A DNA stretch of 64,000 nt from Levilactobacillus yonginensis (GTDB lineage Bacteria; Bacillota; Bacilli; Lactobacillales; Lactobacillaceae). Below are positions 41,018 to 50,292 of the stretch, piece after piece; position 1 is the stretch's first letter, and the number at the start of each line of letters is the position of its first letter. The position numbers were made by a program, and so were the translations under genes. Location: the NCBI RefSeq assembly GCF_964065165.1, contig NZ_OZ061549.1:2418001-2482000 (forward strand), given 5' to 3'. A model generated the notes under the pieces. That model made no database searches. It was given only the letters and a program-made list of their open reading frames with translations, and was not told the DNA's origin.

Positions 41018-41950
41018 ATGTTAAGTTTTCTTGATATGGTCAACCATTACTTGGGCTACATCAACGTCAGCGTAAAGATCAAGAACCGCATCTACGTTAT
41101 TTTGGGGATGTTGGGGGATATCTACCTGTTCTATATCGGGATTCGTTACCTTCAAAATGGTCACCCGTTCTGGGGACTGTTGATTCTGTTGATTGCGTTG
41201 GCCCTGTTATACTTTGAGTACTTGAACACCATCTACTATTTCACAGATAAAAAAGCGCCGTTTGATATTTCGCCTAAGATTGAAAAGCTTTTGCATATCA
41301 AACCCAAAGAGGCCGAGTTGGAAGATAGCAAGCATCACGCTATGCGTGGTGGGCGGAATATTCCGGCCAACGGCTACTTCGACGAAAAGAAGATTTTACC
41401 TGGTAAGTTAAAGTCTTCTGCTGTGGAAACACAAAATATCCAGACGTTGGCAACGCGCTTGCAACAGAATCAGTTATTAGCCATGGATTACTCTGGTTTA
41501 GGTGAACGTGAAATTATGGAACAGACGCAAAAGAACGGCAAACCCGTTTATGCGTCCGGTCCCGGTGCCATGATTCCTTACTTTGAGATGCAATCTGAAG
41601 GTAATCAACTGGTGGTCTATGCTGGGATGAACCAGGCTGAAAAGCAACGGGTTGGTTCAGTTAGCACGGTGGGACTACAAAATGTCCAAGATGTACGTGA
41701 CCAGTTTGAACTGTACCTAGCCAACGCGACCTTGGTTGGTGGGCCGTTCAAGGTCTTGGGACGAACCTCTCTGATCGAGCAACCCAACGATTTTCAAGTG
41801 GCGGTACAATTGGCCTATAAGCACAGCGAGGATACCACATCGACTGGTGACACCACGGTGTCAAGTCGGCGGCAACGTTATGATGAACCGTCAGCGGCTA
41901 CGTCGAATGACGATGAGCCTATGACACGGACATCGCGGTACCATCATTAA
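41018..41950 (+). CDS. Conserved lactobacillar membrane protein, unknown function
   Basis: This 310-residue protein has two hydrophobic helices near residues 25-65 (IYVILGMLGDIYLFYIGI and GLLILLIALALLYFEY). A large soluble part follows, with Gln/Met-rich and beta-prone segments and a Ser/Thr-rich C-terminal tail (about 265-310). It resembles a family seen in lactobacilli (possibly DUF6681, from memory), but I cannot assign a function. The tail recalls the disordered composition of the upstream gene. The ATG has GAGGAGGGCG upstream. It follows the Ser/Asp-rich gene by 20 bp and is followed by a terminator. Confidence 0.75.
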   Translation: MLSFLDMVNHYLGYINVSVKIKNRIYVILGMLGDIYLFYIGIRYLQNGHPFWGLLILLIALALLYFEYLNTIYYFTDKKAPFDISPKIEKLLHIKPKEAELEDSKHHAMRGGRNIPANGYFDEKKILPGKLKSSAVETQNIQTLATRLQQNQLLAMDYSGLGEREIMEQTQKNGKPVYASGPGAMIPYFEMQSEGNQLVVYAGMNQAEKQRVGSVSTVGLQNVQDVRDQFELYLANATLVGGPFKVLGRTSLIEQPNDFQVAVQLAYKHSEDTTSTGDTTVSSRRQRYDEPSAATSNDDEPMTRTSRYHH

Positions 41951-41989
41951 GTTTAGCTGATTAATTAAAATATGACTGATTAGAGCACG

Positions 41990-42022
41990 TAACCGTGAAA
42001 GCGGGGACGGGTTCTTTTTTTG
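41990..42022 (+). terminator. Terminator after the membrane-protein gene
   Basis: AACCGT pairs with ACGGGTT (one bulge) and is followed by TCTTTTTTT. Confidence 0.6.
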
Positions 42023-42202
42023 TTCGTATCCGAAGGTTAGGTTTACTGTAACAATACTAGTGGGCCTTTTCGCTTTACCGGCTGCCAGATATGAGCTGGA
42101 TGGCGACCCCCAGCTTTTTGCTAGCTGTTTGTTAACTGCGGCATTGACATGAACGGCACAACCAAGTTCTTGGCAGAGACAATCACGTTTCACCACAGTC
42201 AG

Positions 42203-42384
42203 AGCCGGAGGAGGGCAGGGATGTAACCGGTTGTGAAAGTGGTGTTTGCTGGTGATTTTCCAGCTTACAGCACGGGCGACTTTGAAGACACGTGGTTTTC
42301 GTGGCTTCAAATCGAGCGAGAAGACTGGTGTTCTGCCAGTCTGAAGCGTCCCCACAGCGGGTGGAATCCCTGTCCTCCTCCGGC
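42203..42384 (+). repeat. Class I structured repeat
   Basis: The outer arms CCGGAGGAGG.CAGGGAT and ATCCCTG.CCTCCTCCGG form about 17 bp. Hairpin 1 is GTGGTGT-T-TGCTGG/CCAGC-TT-ACAGCAC with U.U; hairpin 2 is TTTGAAG-AC-ACG/CGT-GG-CTTCAAA. Hairpin 3 is AGACTGG/CCAGTCT. Confidence 0.87.
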
Positions 42385-42541
42385 GTGTGGCCAGTCTATC
42401 TGCTTTAAGAGAATTATCGTCGAAAACGTTTCGTTCAGACAGTCACCGCACAATTTTTTTCGGATGAACCAAACCCGTGGTGGGGCTAAATTTTGGTAGG
42501 TTTAATCGTTAGCGGGGGTGGCCATCTTAAAGCTGTTTACT

Positions 42542-42570
42542 TTGACCGAGTAATTTTTTTGGTTTAAACT
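42542..42570 (+). promoter_or_regulatory. Promoter of the glutamine-type ABC operon
   Basis: TTGACC (42542-42547) and TAAACT (42565-42570) have a 17-base spacer, about 98 bp from the first start codon. Confidence 0.65.
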
Positions 42571-42667
42571 AAATTTTAGACACTATTATATCTGGTGGTC
42601 AAAACCAGTACGGGGCGCTAGTATACGGGCCTGACGGCGATACTTTAACTAGTGGAGGGAAATACTT

Positions 42668-43408
42668 ATGTCAATGATTGAATTTCACAACGTGGAAAAG
42701 TACTACGGCAGCTTTCACGCCTTGCATAACATTAATTTGACGATTGAAGCCGGTGAAACCGTTGTTCTGATTGGACCTTCAGGGTCTGGGAAGTCAACGC
42801 TGATTCGGACCGTAAATGGTCTGGAACAGATTCGTCACGGGCAACTGATCGTTAACGGACAAGACCTGGCCAACCCCAAGACGGATATTAATCGAATCCG
42901 AAAAAATGTGGGTATGGTGTTCCAACACTTTAATTTGTACGCGAACAAAACGATTCTCGAAAATATTATGCTTTCGCCACGCATTGTTTTACACCGTGGT
43001 GAAGCGGAAAACAAAAAGGTCGCAATGGAAATGCTCGACCGAGTTGGTTTAGCAGACCAGGCACCGAAAATGCCATCTCAGCTTTCAGGGGGGCAGCAGC
43101 AACGGATTGCCATTGCACGGTCACTAGCGATGAAGCCTAAGTGTCTTTTGTTCGATGAACCAACCAGTGCGTTGGACCCAGAAATGATTGATGATGTATT
43201 GAACGTTATGAAGACCATTGCCCGAGATTCCAGTATGACGTCCCTCGTGGTGACCCACGAAATGGGCTTTGCTCGTGAAGTAGCCAACCGGGTTATCTTT
43301 ATGGCTGACGGACGGATTTTGGAAGACGATAGCAAGGAGACTTTCTTTGACGGTGAGCCAACCAACGAACGAGCTCGTCAATTCTTAAGCAAGATCATTA
43401 CACACTAA
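42668..43408 (+). CDS. glnQ: Glutamine/glutamate-type ABC transporter ATPase
   Basis: This is the 246-residue ATPase of a polar amino acid importer. Walker A is GPSGSGKST near residue 37, the signature QLSGGQQQRIAIARS, Walker B LLFDEPTSALDPEM and the switch His lies in VVTHEMGFA. It is the first gene of a four-gene operon. Sequence and order match the GlnQ/GlnH/GlnM/GlnP arrangement of Firmicutes. The start has GGAGGGA upstream. Amino-acid specificity (Gln, Glu or Asp) is inferred from the family. Confidence 0.92.
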   Translation: MSMIEFHNVEKYYGSFHALHNINLTIEAGETVVLIGPSGSGKSTLIRTVNGLEQIRHGQLIVNGQDLANPKTDINRIRKNVGMVFQHFNLYANKTILENIMLSPRIVLHRGEAENKKVAMEMLDRVGLADQAPKMPSQLSGGQQQRIAIARSLAMKPKCLLFDEPTSALDPEMIDDVLNVMKTIARDSSMTSLVVTHEMGFAREVANRVIFMADGRILEDDSKETFFDGEPTNERARQFLSKIITH

Positions 43409-43427
43409 TCAGGGGAGGAATTTAGCT

Positions 43428-44264
43428 ATGAAAAGATTGATTCGAAATCTTGGCCTCTTGCTGACCCTGGTGGCGGTCTCCGTAATGGTTACGGCATGTG
43501 GCAGTCAGTCACTGGCGTCCAAAAACGTGCTGAAGACCGATCAACAATCTAAGACCGTTACCTGGGGGGTCAAAGCAGATACCCGGTTGTTTGGATTGCT
43601 AGACACGAAGGATGGCAAAATCAAAGGGTTTGAAATTGATTTGGCCAAGGCGTTGACCAAGCAAATGTTAGGGAAGAATGCCAAGGCAAAGTTTATTCAA
43701 GTAACGAGTTCGACACGGATTCCGATGCTGAAGAACGGTAACATTGATGCCATTATGGCTACCATGACGCCTTCACCAGAACGGCGGAAGCAAGTGTCTT
43801 TCTCAGATCAATATTTCCTAGCGGGCCAATCATTACTGGTCAAGAAGGGCAGTAGCATCAAGAACGTTAAAGATTTAAATGAGCAAAAGGCCACCGTATT
43901 AGGGGTCGTAGGATCTGACTCCGTGCAAAATGTGGCCAAAGTCGCGCCGAACGCCAAAGTCTTACAATTGACTGACTACGCTCAAGCAATGACGGCGTTG
44001 AAGTCTGGTCAAGGTCAAGCGCTGACGACTGATAATGGGATCCTGTATGGGATGTCCATTCAGAACCCGGGCTATGAAGTTACCCGAGGCTCATTCGTCT
44101 CCGAACCTTATGGTATTGCCATTAACAAGAACCAAACGCAGTTCAGACTGGCCGTCAACCAAGCGTTGAAGCAGGTTCGGGCTAGCGGTGAATACAACAA
44201 GATTCTTCACAAATGGTTCCACAACGTGAAGGGCTTCGACTATGAGGAGGCGGCTAAAGAATGA
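43428..44264 (+). CDS. glnH: Glutamine/glutamate-type ABC transporter substrate-binding lipoprotein
   Basis: This 278-residue binding protein has a signal peptide (LIRNLGLLLTLVAVSVMV) and a lipobox TACG near residue 24, so it is lipid-anchored. The periplasmic-binding type II fold is marked by GKIKGFEIDLAKALTKQML and TPSPERRKQVSFSDQYF. Its ligand is probably Gln or Glu given the Asp and Arg of these motifs. It starts 19 bp after glnQ and overlaps the first permease gene by 4 bp. Confidence 0.9.
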   Translation: MKRLIRNLGLLLTLVAVSVMVTACGSQSLASKNVLKTDQQSKTVTWGVKADTRLFGLLDTKDGKIKGFEIDLAKALTKQMLGKNAKAKFIQVTSSTRIPMLKNGNIDAIMATMTPSPERRKQVSFSDQYFLAGQSLLVKKGSSIKNVKDLNEQKATVLGVVGSDSVQNVAKVAPNAKVLQLTDYAQAMTALKSGQGQALTTDNGILYGMSIQNPGYEVTRGSFVSEPYGIAINKNQTQFRLAVNQALKQVRASGEYNKILHKWFHNVKGFDYEEAAKE

Positions 44265-44899
44265 TTCATATCTTTCAAGCATACGGAGGAACACTCCTCT
44301 ATGGCCTAGGGCAAACGCTGTTGTGTAGTGTGATTGCGCTAGTCTTCAGTCTGATTCTCGGGACGTTCTTTGCTTTACTGGAAGAATCTCCAAGCAAGTT
44401 TGGTCGCGCCATTGCGCGAATCTACATCGAAGTTTTCCGGAACATACCTTTACTGGTTATCACGATGTTCTTCTACGTGGTGTTCCCGCTCTACGTCATC
44501 AAAATGAACGGGTTCACTGCCGGCACGATTGGGTTAACGCTCTATACGTCTGCGTTCATTGCCGAAACGGTTCGGGCCGGGATTGGGTCTGTCGACCCTG
44601 GTCAGATGGAAGGGGCTCGAGCCAACGGGTTATCCTTCTGGCAATCCATGCGGTTCATCATTTTGCCGCAAGCCTTTCGCTATGTGATTCCACCACTGGG
44701 TAATCAATTTGTGAACCTGGTCAAGAACTCCTCAACGTTGGCCTTTGTCGGAGGCTTTGATTTGATGTATCAGGGGAACGTGATTGCATCTAATTCCTTG
44801 CAGACTATTGCGGCGTATGCCTCAGTAGGGGTGCTTTACCTGATCATCACGTTGCCTATCAGTTACTACATGCGCTACCTAGAAAAGCGTTTGGCTTAA
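44261..44899 (+). CDS. Amino acid ABC transporter permease 1
   Basis: This 212-residue membrane protein has five helices. The His/Glu/Gln/Arg permease motif is SVDPGQMEGARANGLSFWQSMRFIILPQAFRYVIPP near residues 108-143, which couples to the ATPase. It forms a heterodimer with the next permease. The start overlaps the binding-protein stop (ATGA). Only part of the motif is quoted in full elsewhere because the second permease carries an almost identical block. Confidence 0.9.
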   Translation: MIHIFQAYGGTLLYGLGQTLLCSVIALVFSLILGTFFALLEESPSKFGRAIARIYIEVFRNIPLLVITMFFYVVFPLYVIKMNGFTAGTIGLTLYTSAFIAETVRAGIGSVDPGQMEGARANGLSFWQSMRFIILPQAFRYVIPPLGNQFVNLVKNSSTLAFVGGFDLMYQGNVIASNSLQTIAAYASVGVLYLIITLPISYYMRYLEKRLA

Positions 44900-44915
44900 G
44901 GGGAGGAGAATAAAT

Positions 44916-45572
44916 ATGCTGCAAAACTTTATTGGCGCTTACTCCCCAGATAACCTGCGTTACCTGTTCGGAGGCTTGGGAATCACGTTGTTGGTGTCCA
45001 TCGTCTCCATCGTTGGTAGCTTTATCATTGGCTCCATTCTGGGAGTTATTCGCTACGTTAAGATTAAATATGTGTCCGCCATCATTGGGGTCATCATCGA
45101 TGTGATTCGGAACTTACCATTGATTTTAATTTTGTTCTTCACGTACTTTGGTTTACCCAATTTAGGGGTCAAACCGGAAATTATTCCAGCGGCCATCCTG
45201 GCGATGACTATCTTTGAATCCACCATGTTAGCAGAAATTGTACGTTCGGGGATTCAAGCTGTTGATCCCGGTCAGATGGAAGGAGCTCGGGCCAACGGAC
45301 TGACTTACTGGCAGGGACTCTGGTACATTGTGTTACCACAGGCGCTGAACAAGATGATTCCCGCTATCGTGAGCCAGTTTATCTCATTGGTGAAGGATAC
45401 GTCGCTGGCAACGATTATTCTGTTGCCAGAAATGTTGTATCGTTCACAGATCATTTATGGGCAAAATACCAACTACATCATTCCGATGTTCTTGGCTATT
45501 GCGGTAATGTACTTTATCGTTTGTTACCTGCTGTCCGTTCTCGCCCGTTACTTAGAGAAACGTCAGGCTTAA
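44916..45572 (+). CDS. Amino acid ABC transporter permease 2
   Basis: This 218-residue membrane protein has five helices and is paralogous to permease 1. The coupling block VDPGQMEGARANGL is repeated, followed by LPQALNKMIPAIVSQF. AGGAG lies seven bases before the ATG, 16 bp after permease 1. It is the last gene of the operon. The class I repeat at 45591 begins 19 bp after its stop, so that element may shape the 3' end of the mRNA. Confidence 0.9.
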   Translation: MLQNFIGAYSPDNLRYLFGGLGITLLVSIVSIVGSFIIGSILGVIRYVKIKYVSAIIGVIIDVIRNLPLILILFFTYFGLPNLGVKPEIIPAAILAMTIFESTMLAEIVRSGIQAVDPGQMEGARANGLTYWQGLWYIVLPQALNKMIPAIVSQFISLVKDTSLATIILLPEMLYRSQIIYGQNTNYIIPMFLAIAVMYFIVCYLLSVLARYLEKRQA

Positions 45573-45590
45573 TTTTTAGTCTTTGATTAC

Positions 45591-45774
45591 GCCTCCAGGT
45601 TCCAGGGCAGGCGTTAGCCGTGGGGATCGCCTGCGGCCTGAGAAGCGGTCCTCCGGCTCGACTTGAAGCTTTGCCTAACCCGCAAATCTCCAAGCTCGTC
45701 CCGTGGTGTAAGCTCGGAGAACCACCGAGCTAACGCCACTTTCACCGCTGACACCTGCCCTGGAACCCTGCGGC
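45591..45774 (-). repeat. Class I structured repeat
   Basis: The outer arms GGTTCCAGGGCAGG / CCTGCCCTGGAACC pair perfectly over 14 bp. On the minus strand hairpin 1 is GTGGCGT-T-AGCTCGG/CCGAGCT-T-ACACCAC with U.U; hairpin 2 is ACTTGAAG-type with the A.G mismatch region. Core motifs are kept. It begins 19 bp after the amino-acid permease 2 stop. Confidence 0.83.
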
Positions 45775-45856
45775 TTATGCAGCGGTGACCTTCAGCCAAC
45801 TAATTGTCCGACTATGTGCGATTAATTTGAGTTGAACTGTACACTTTTTTATCGTA

Positions 45857-46020
45857 GGAGACCAGGGATGGAGCTAGCAGTGAAGGTGGTGTTAACTGGT
45901 GGTTTTCCAGTTTACAGCACGGGCGACTTTGGAGACGCTGTTCTTGGCGGCTCCAAATCGAGTCGGAAGACCGTTTCTCAGTCTGGAGCGTCCCCACAGC
46001 TAGCGGAATCCCTGGTCTCC
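45857..46020 (+). repeat. Class I structured repeat followed by a class II end
   Basis: The outer arms GGAGACCAGGGAT + GCTAGC and GCTAGC + ATCCCTGGTCTCC pair perfectly. Hairpin 1 is AACTGG/CCAGTT with GGTGGTGT at its base. Hairpin 2 is TTTGGAG-AC-GC/GC-GG-CTCCAAA, replacing the A-U pairs of other copies by G-C. Right after it (46031-46075) is GCACCGTTCCAGCC ... ACCGGTAAGGCG, the class II end. Confidence 0.87.
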
Positions 46021-46027
46021 GGAGCAC

Positions 46028-46075
46028 AAACTGTGTGGCGAGGCACCGTTCCAGCCTATCCGCTGTGACCGGTAA
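46028..46075 (+). repeat. Class II repeat end fragment
   Basis: GCACCGTTCCAGCC, a spacer, then ACCGGTAAGGCG matches the end of the unit at 39841-39888. It directly follows a complete class I copy, so classes I and II can be joined. Confidence 0.55.
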
Positions 46076-46093
46076 GGCGATAATAGAACAAGA

Positions 46094-46135
46094 AAATGGC
46101 TTCCCAATCTTCTGTGATTGGGAAGCCATTTTTAA
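46094..46135. terminator. Bidirectional terminator (hflX end)
   Basis: AAAATGGCTTCCCAATC pairs with its complement GATTGGGAAGCCATTTT around TTCTGT. It lies 10 bp beyond the hflX stop on the minus strand. Confidence 0.93.
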
Positions 46136-46144
46136 TGTGCTAGA

Positions 46145-47422
46145 TTATTCAGTAACCACGTAGCGCTTAAACCGGTCGAAGTCAGCCGATTGTAGTTCGA
46201 CGCGTAAAGCTGTTCCTTCAGCCTCGTAGTCCGTACTAAGAACGTTAGCGTGGTCGTTCAAGTACGCCACCACGTCGCCATCTGCGAACGGTACTAAGAA
46301 GTTGGCCGTAACGTAGTTGTGGAAGACCTTCTCCTTCATGGCCTGAACTAACAGGTCGACTGAGGCGGGGTCCTGAGCGGAGAGGACGAGTTGGTCGCCC
46401 ACGCGGCTAGGGTACTCGGCATCCGTTAAGTCAGCCTTGTTGAAGACCGTGATCATGGGTACATCGGTCACACCGATGTCCATCAGGGTCTTTTCCGTCG
46501 TGGCCATCATGGCTTCACGATTTGGATCAGCGTAGTCTACCACTTGGACCAGCAGATCAGCATTCGCTGCTTCGGCCAGCGTTGAACGGAACGCCTTTAC
46601 CAGTTGCGTTGGTAACTGACTAACGAAACCAACCGTGTCACTCAACAATAGTTTCTTTTGGTCGGGGAAGGTCAGCTGCCGAACGCTGGTATCCAAGGTA
46701 GCAAACAGCATGTTCTTAACGAAGACTTGTTTCTCTTCGCTTTTCCCAAATTCACGAACCAGGGCATTCATCAACGTGGACTTGCCGGCGTTGGTATACC
46801 CAACCAAAGCCACGGAAGGCAGTTGATTACGTTCCCGTTGTTGGCGTTGGGTTGCAGCCGCTTGATTGATTTCTTTGAGCTCGTGGTTGACGTGGTTGAT
46901 GGACCGTTGAATGGTCCGCCGACTCATTTCAGTTTGAGATTCACCGGCACCACGGTTGGTGAAGCCACCGCCGCCACCGCTCCCAGTCTGTTGGTCCAGT
47001 CGTTGCGAAGCGCTGGTATGCAGGCGGGGCAGTTGGTATTGAAGCATGGCCAACTGAACTTGGAGTTTGGCTTCGCGGGACTGAGCCCGGTTCGCAAAGA
47101 TTTCGAGAATCAGGCCGGTACGGTCCATGATACGGGCCTTAGTACCAGCCTCTAGGTTCCGAATCTGACTGGGCGTCAGTTCGTCATTGACGACAATCGT
47201 GTCAACACCATCATCAGCGACGATGGTTGCCAGCTCCTCGACCTTCCCGGTACCGAAGTAGGTCCCTGGGTTGGGTTTTGGTAGGGACTGCTGAACTTCC
47301 TCAGCAACCGTCATGTTGTTGGCTTCAACCAAATTTTTAAGTTCAGTCATTGAGTAGCCGAACGTTGCCTGACCGGCATTTAAACCAATCGTAATGACTG
47401 GTGTTCGTGGGGTTTCTTCCAA
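46145..47422 (-). CDS. hflX: GTPase HflX
   Basis: This 425-residue ribosome-associated GTPase has an N-terminal HflX domain (residues 1-175, with PNPGTYFGTGKVEELA and VNDELTPSQIRNLE). A Gly-rich hinge QTGSGGGGGFTNRGAGESQTE follows, then the G domain with G1 VALVGYTNAGKST and G4 FNKADL. A short C-terminal domain follows. It splits stalled ribosomes in stress. There is no signal. The start has AAAGGAGGG upstream. It is monocistronic with a bidirectional terminator. Confidence 0.94.
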   Translation of the reverse strand: MEETPRTPVITIGLNAGQATFGYSMTELKNLVEANNMTVAEEVQQSLPKPNPGTYFGTGKVEELATIVADDGVDTIVVNDELTPSQIRNLEAGTKARIMDRTGLILEIFANRAQSREAKLQVQLAMLQYQLPRLHTSASQRLDQQTGSGGGGGFTNRGAGESQTEMSRRTIQRSINHVNHELKEINQAAATQRQQRERNQLPSVALVGYTNAGKSTLMNALVREFGKSEEKQVFVKNMLFATLDTSVRQLTFPDQKKLLLSDTVGFVSQLPTQLVKAFRSTLAEAANADLLVQVVDYADPNREAMMATTEKTLMDIGVTDVPMITVFNKADLTDAEYPSRVGDQLVLSAQDPASVDLLVQAMKEKVFHNYVTANFLVPFADGDVVAYLNDHANVLSTDYEAEGTALRVELQSADFDRFKRYVVTE

Positions 47423-47520
47423 GAGATCACCCTCCTTTAAAGGTTATGTGTCGAGTATAACATGGCAATCATCATTTGAATAAATATTAGCTAGTAAAAC
47501 CATTTAATTAAAATCTTCTA

Positions 47521-47549
47521 TTGATTCTCATTGTTTTATCATTTAGAAT
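47521..47549 (+). promoter_or_regulatory. Promoter of oppA copy 1
   Basis: TTGATT (47521-47526) and TAGAAT (47544-47549) have a 17-base spacer. The same TTGATT and spacing recur before oppA copies 2 and 3. Confidence 0.75.
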
Positions 47550-47603
47550 AATCCTCGTTGTCTTTTTAAGGCAGATTATAAACTTAGAGGGGTCGGAATT
47601 TTT

Positions 47604-49232
47604 ATGAAGGTTACCAGGATTGTCAAGCTAGGGGCAGTGGCCACATTTGCTACGGTATTATTAGCCGCGTGTGGAACTAGCTCCAGCAGTAGCAGTCAGG
47701 CTAAGAATCAAACCTTAACCTGGATGGAGAACTCAGCATTACCAACGATGGATATTTCTAAAGCCGTCGACAACGTGTCTGCTGAGACACTGAACAACAC
47801 GGGTGAGGGCCTATTACGGGTCGGCAAAAAGAGCAGTTTGCACCCCGGGGTTGCCAAAAGCTACAGCAAGTCTAAAGATGGCAAGACGTACACGTTTAAC
47901 CTTCGAAAATCTAAGTGGAGTAATGGTGATCCAGTGACGGCTCGGGATTTTGTCTATTCCTGGCAACGGACCGTTAATCCTAAGACGGCTTCTGAATACG
48001 CCTATCTCTTTGCGGACGTGCAGAATGCAAACGCCATTATGAAGAGTAAAAAAGCAGTGTCCACACTGGGGGTCAAGGCAGTGGGGAAGTACCAATTCGT
48101 CGTTCACTTGACGCATCCAGTCAGCTACTTTCCTAACCTGGTTGCGGGGACGACATTCTTTCCCCAGGACCAGAAAGTGGTTGAAAAGTATGGCAAGCAG
48201 TACGCCGGCAATGCTCAACAAAATGTGTATAACGGGCCGTTTAAGCTGACCTACTGGACGGGGACTTCTGACAACTGGACGTTAACTAAGAACGCGTCTT
48301 ACTGGAACGCCAAGCAGGTGAAGTTGCACCACGTAAAATTTGAGGCGGTTAAGGATCCGCAGACAGCGTTGAGTCAGTACCAGAGTGGCAAGTTGGACGC
48401 TATTTATCTGAGTGGCCAACAACCTAAGAATTATAAGAACAGTAAGGAATACGTCTCACGGACTAGCGCCCGGGCGACGTACATCGAAGTTAACCAACGC
48501 AAAGATACCATGATGAAAAACAAGAAGGCCCGTCAAGCACTCTCACTGGCCATCAATCGGCAGCAATTTACCAATAAGGTGATGGACGATGGGTCAGTCG
48601 CCCCAACTGGTCTGGTTACCGATGGTCTGGCTTCATACAAGGGCAAGGACTTTGCAGCGTCAGCCAAGGTGCCAGCTGGGACCAGTCAGAACTTGAAGCA
48701 GGCTAAGCAATTGTGGCAAGCGGCCTTGAAGGAAACTGGCCGCAAGAGTTACAGCATGACCTTGACCGCAGATGATACGGCAGCGGGGAAGAACTCGACT
48801 GAGTTTGTCCAAAGTCAGTGGGCCAAGTTACCTGGACTGAAGATTACCAACGCTAACGTCCCATATAAGACAGTACTAGCGCGGTGTGCCAGTGGGGACT
48901 TCGATTCTATTGTCACCGCTTGGGGTGCCGACTTCGCCGACCCAATTACGTTCCTCCAGCTCTTCACGACGGGGAACTCCTACAACGAAGGCAAGTGGTC
49001 TAACAAGTCTTATGACCGTCTGATTAAGGCAGCAACTGGTTCAGATGCCAACCGGGCTGGTCAACGTTGGCAAGATTTGATCAAGGCACAGAAGGTCCTG
49101 CTAAACGATCAGGGCATCATTCCGTTCTATCAGAATGGGAAGCCACAGCTGGTAAAGTCTAGTGTGAAGGGTGTCGTTTACTTCCCAGTTGGCGCTAACT
49201 GGGACTTCAGCCGGGCTTACATTGCTAAGTAG
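47604..49232 (+). CDS. oppA: Oligopeptide ABC transporter substrate-binding lipoprotein, OppA copy 1
   Basis: This 542-residue binding protein has a signal peptide and lipobox LLAACG near residue 22, then a Ser-rich linker. The SBP_bac_5 fold shows SYSKSKDGKTYTFNLRK, WSNGDPVTARDFVYSWQRT and TVLARCASGDFDSIVTAWGAD. It binds peptides outside the cell for import by OppBCDF. It is one of three OppA paralogues in tandem; copies 2 and 3 are more like each other. Its promoter matches theirs in layout. The IS3 element (49406-50863) lies in its terminator. Confidence 0.93.
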   Translation: MKVTRIVKLGAVATFATVLLAACGTSSSSSSQAKNQTLTWMENSALPTMDISKAVDNVSAETLNNTGEGLLRVGKKSSLHPGVAKSYSKSKDGKTYTFNLRKSKWSNGDPVTARDFVYSWQRTVNPKTASEYAYLFADVQNANAIMKSKKAVSTLGVKAVGKYQFVVHLTHPVSYFPNLVAGTTFFPQDQKVVEKYGKQYAGNAQQNVYNGPFKLTYWTGTSDNWTLTKNASYWNAKQVKLHHVKFEAVKDPQTALSQYQSGKLDAIYLSGQQPKNYKNSKEYVSRTSARATYIEVNQRKDTMMKNKKARQALSLAINRQQFTNKVMDDGSVAPTGLVTDGLASYKGKDFAASAKVPAGTSQNLKQAKQLWQAALKETGRKSYSMTLTADDTAAGKNSTEFVQSQWAKLPGLKITNANVPYKTVLARCASGDFDSIVTAWGADFADPITFLQLFTTGNSYNEGKWSNKSYDRLIKAATGSDANRAGQRWQDLIKAQKVLLNDQGIIPFYQNGKPQLVKSSVKGVVYFPVGANWDFSRAYIAK

Positions 49233-49435
49233 TCATTGATTGCCGCTCTCTCGGTTAACATCGATGAAGGCTTAGCAGATGAGTTGTTGAATAGGGGTGC
49301 TGGTTCTATGTGGGGGTCACTTTACGCATGTTGGTTTTGCTGAGACGAAAGTGTCAGCTTAAGCATGATTGGCCTAAAAGTTAATCCGATAAAAAAGTCA
49401 CGGGATGAAGTGAACCCCAAATATTGGACGAAACT

Positions 49436-50251
49436 TTAAGCAACTTTCTGGGTGGTAAGAGTTCGGTATTTAACCGGACTCTTACCACCCAGTTTTGTTT
49501 TAATTCTAGAAAAATTATAATATTGAATCCAGCTCGATATTGCTGAGGTTAACTCTTCCAGCGTATTGAGCTCTTTTTGATAGTACACTTCTGCTTTCAT
49601 TATATGAAAGAAGCTTTCCATTGCGGCGTTATCTAAACAGGTTGCTTTTCGAGACATACTTTGAATAATTCGACGTCGTTTCAAAATCTGAACCCAACGA
49701 ATATTCTGATATTGGAATCCTTGGTCTGAATGGATTGTTGTGCGATAACCTAATTGTTTGGGAATGCGATTGATTGCTGACTCTAAAACCTTTGTCGTGA
49801 ATGTCACAGTTGGATTTAAAGAAATATTATAGCTAAGTACTTCGCCAGAAAACAAATCATAGATACACGTAAAATAAGCACGCTCTTCAATCGTTTTCTT
49901 GCCCCAACGAATTTCAGTAATGTCTGTCGTTAATTTTTGATAAGGACGATCTGACATGAACCGGCGGTTAAGTCTGTTTTTCGCAATAGTGCCAACCGTT
50001 CCTTTATAAGAATTATACTTTCGAGATTGTTTACTAAAGGCAGTCGACAGTAGGTTTAATTCTCGCATCAAGCGTAATACTTTCTTGTGGTTAACGACTA
50101 TACCCATTTCGCGTAATTGCCCAGTAACCTGACGATAACCCGCCGCAGGAGCCTTAGTCTTGAAATCAGTAATTGTTTGTTTAAGTCCCGCGTCTTTGTC
50201 GCTATCAACGGCAACGTGACTTACAGCGTAGCTGTATGTACTTTTGGCCAT
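49436..50251 (-). CDS. IS3/IS150 transposase OrfB (DDE domain)
   Basis: This 271-residue integrase core has Asp in LTTDITEIRWG, Asp in IHSDQGFQYQ and Glu in DNAAMESFFHIMKAEVYY. The reading frame stays open upstream of the ATG through IIQELRSSYKLVKILKVV, back to the A7 run of orfA, so the natural product is an OrfAB frameshift fusion. The C-terminus RIKTKLGGKSPVKYR is family typical. Confidence 0.93.
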   Translation of the reverse strand: MAKSTYSYAVSHVAVDSDKDAGLKQTITDFKTKAPAAGYRQVTGQLREMGIVVNHKKVLRLMRELNLLSTAFSKQSRKYNSYKGTVGTIAKNRLNRRFMSDRPYQKLTTDITEIRWGKKTIEERAYFTCIYDLFSGEVLSYNISLNPTVTFTTKVLESAINRIPKQLGYRTTIHSDQGFQYQNIRWVQILKRRRIIQSMSRKATCLDNAAMESFFHIMKAEVYYQKELNTLEELTSAISSWIQYYNFSRIKTKLGGKSPVKYRTLTTQKVA

Positions 50252-50292
50252 TCCAACTACTTTGAGGATCTTGACAAGCTTATAGCTCGACC

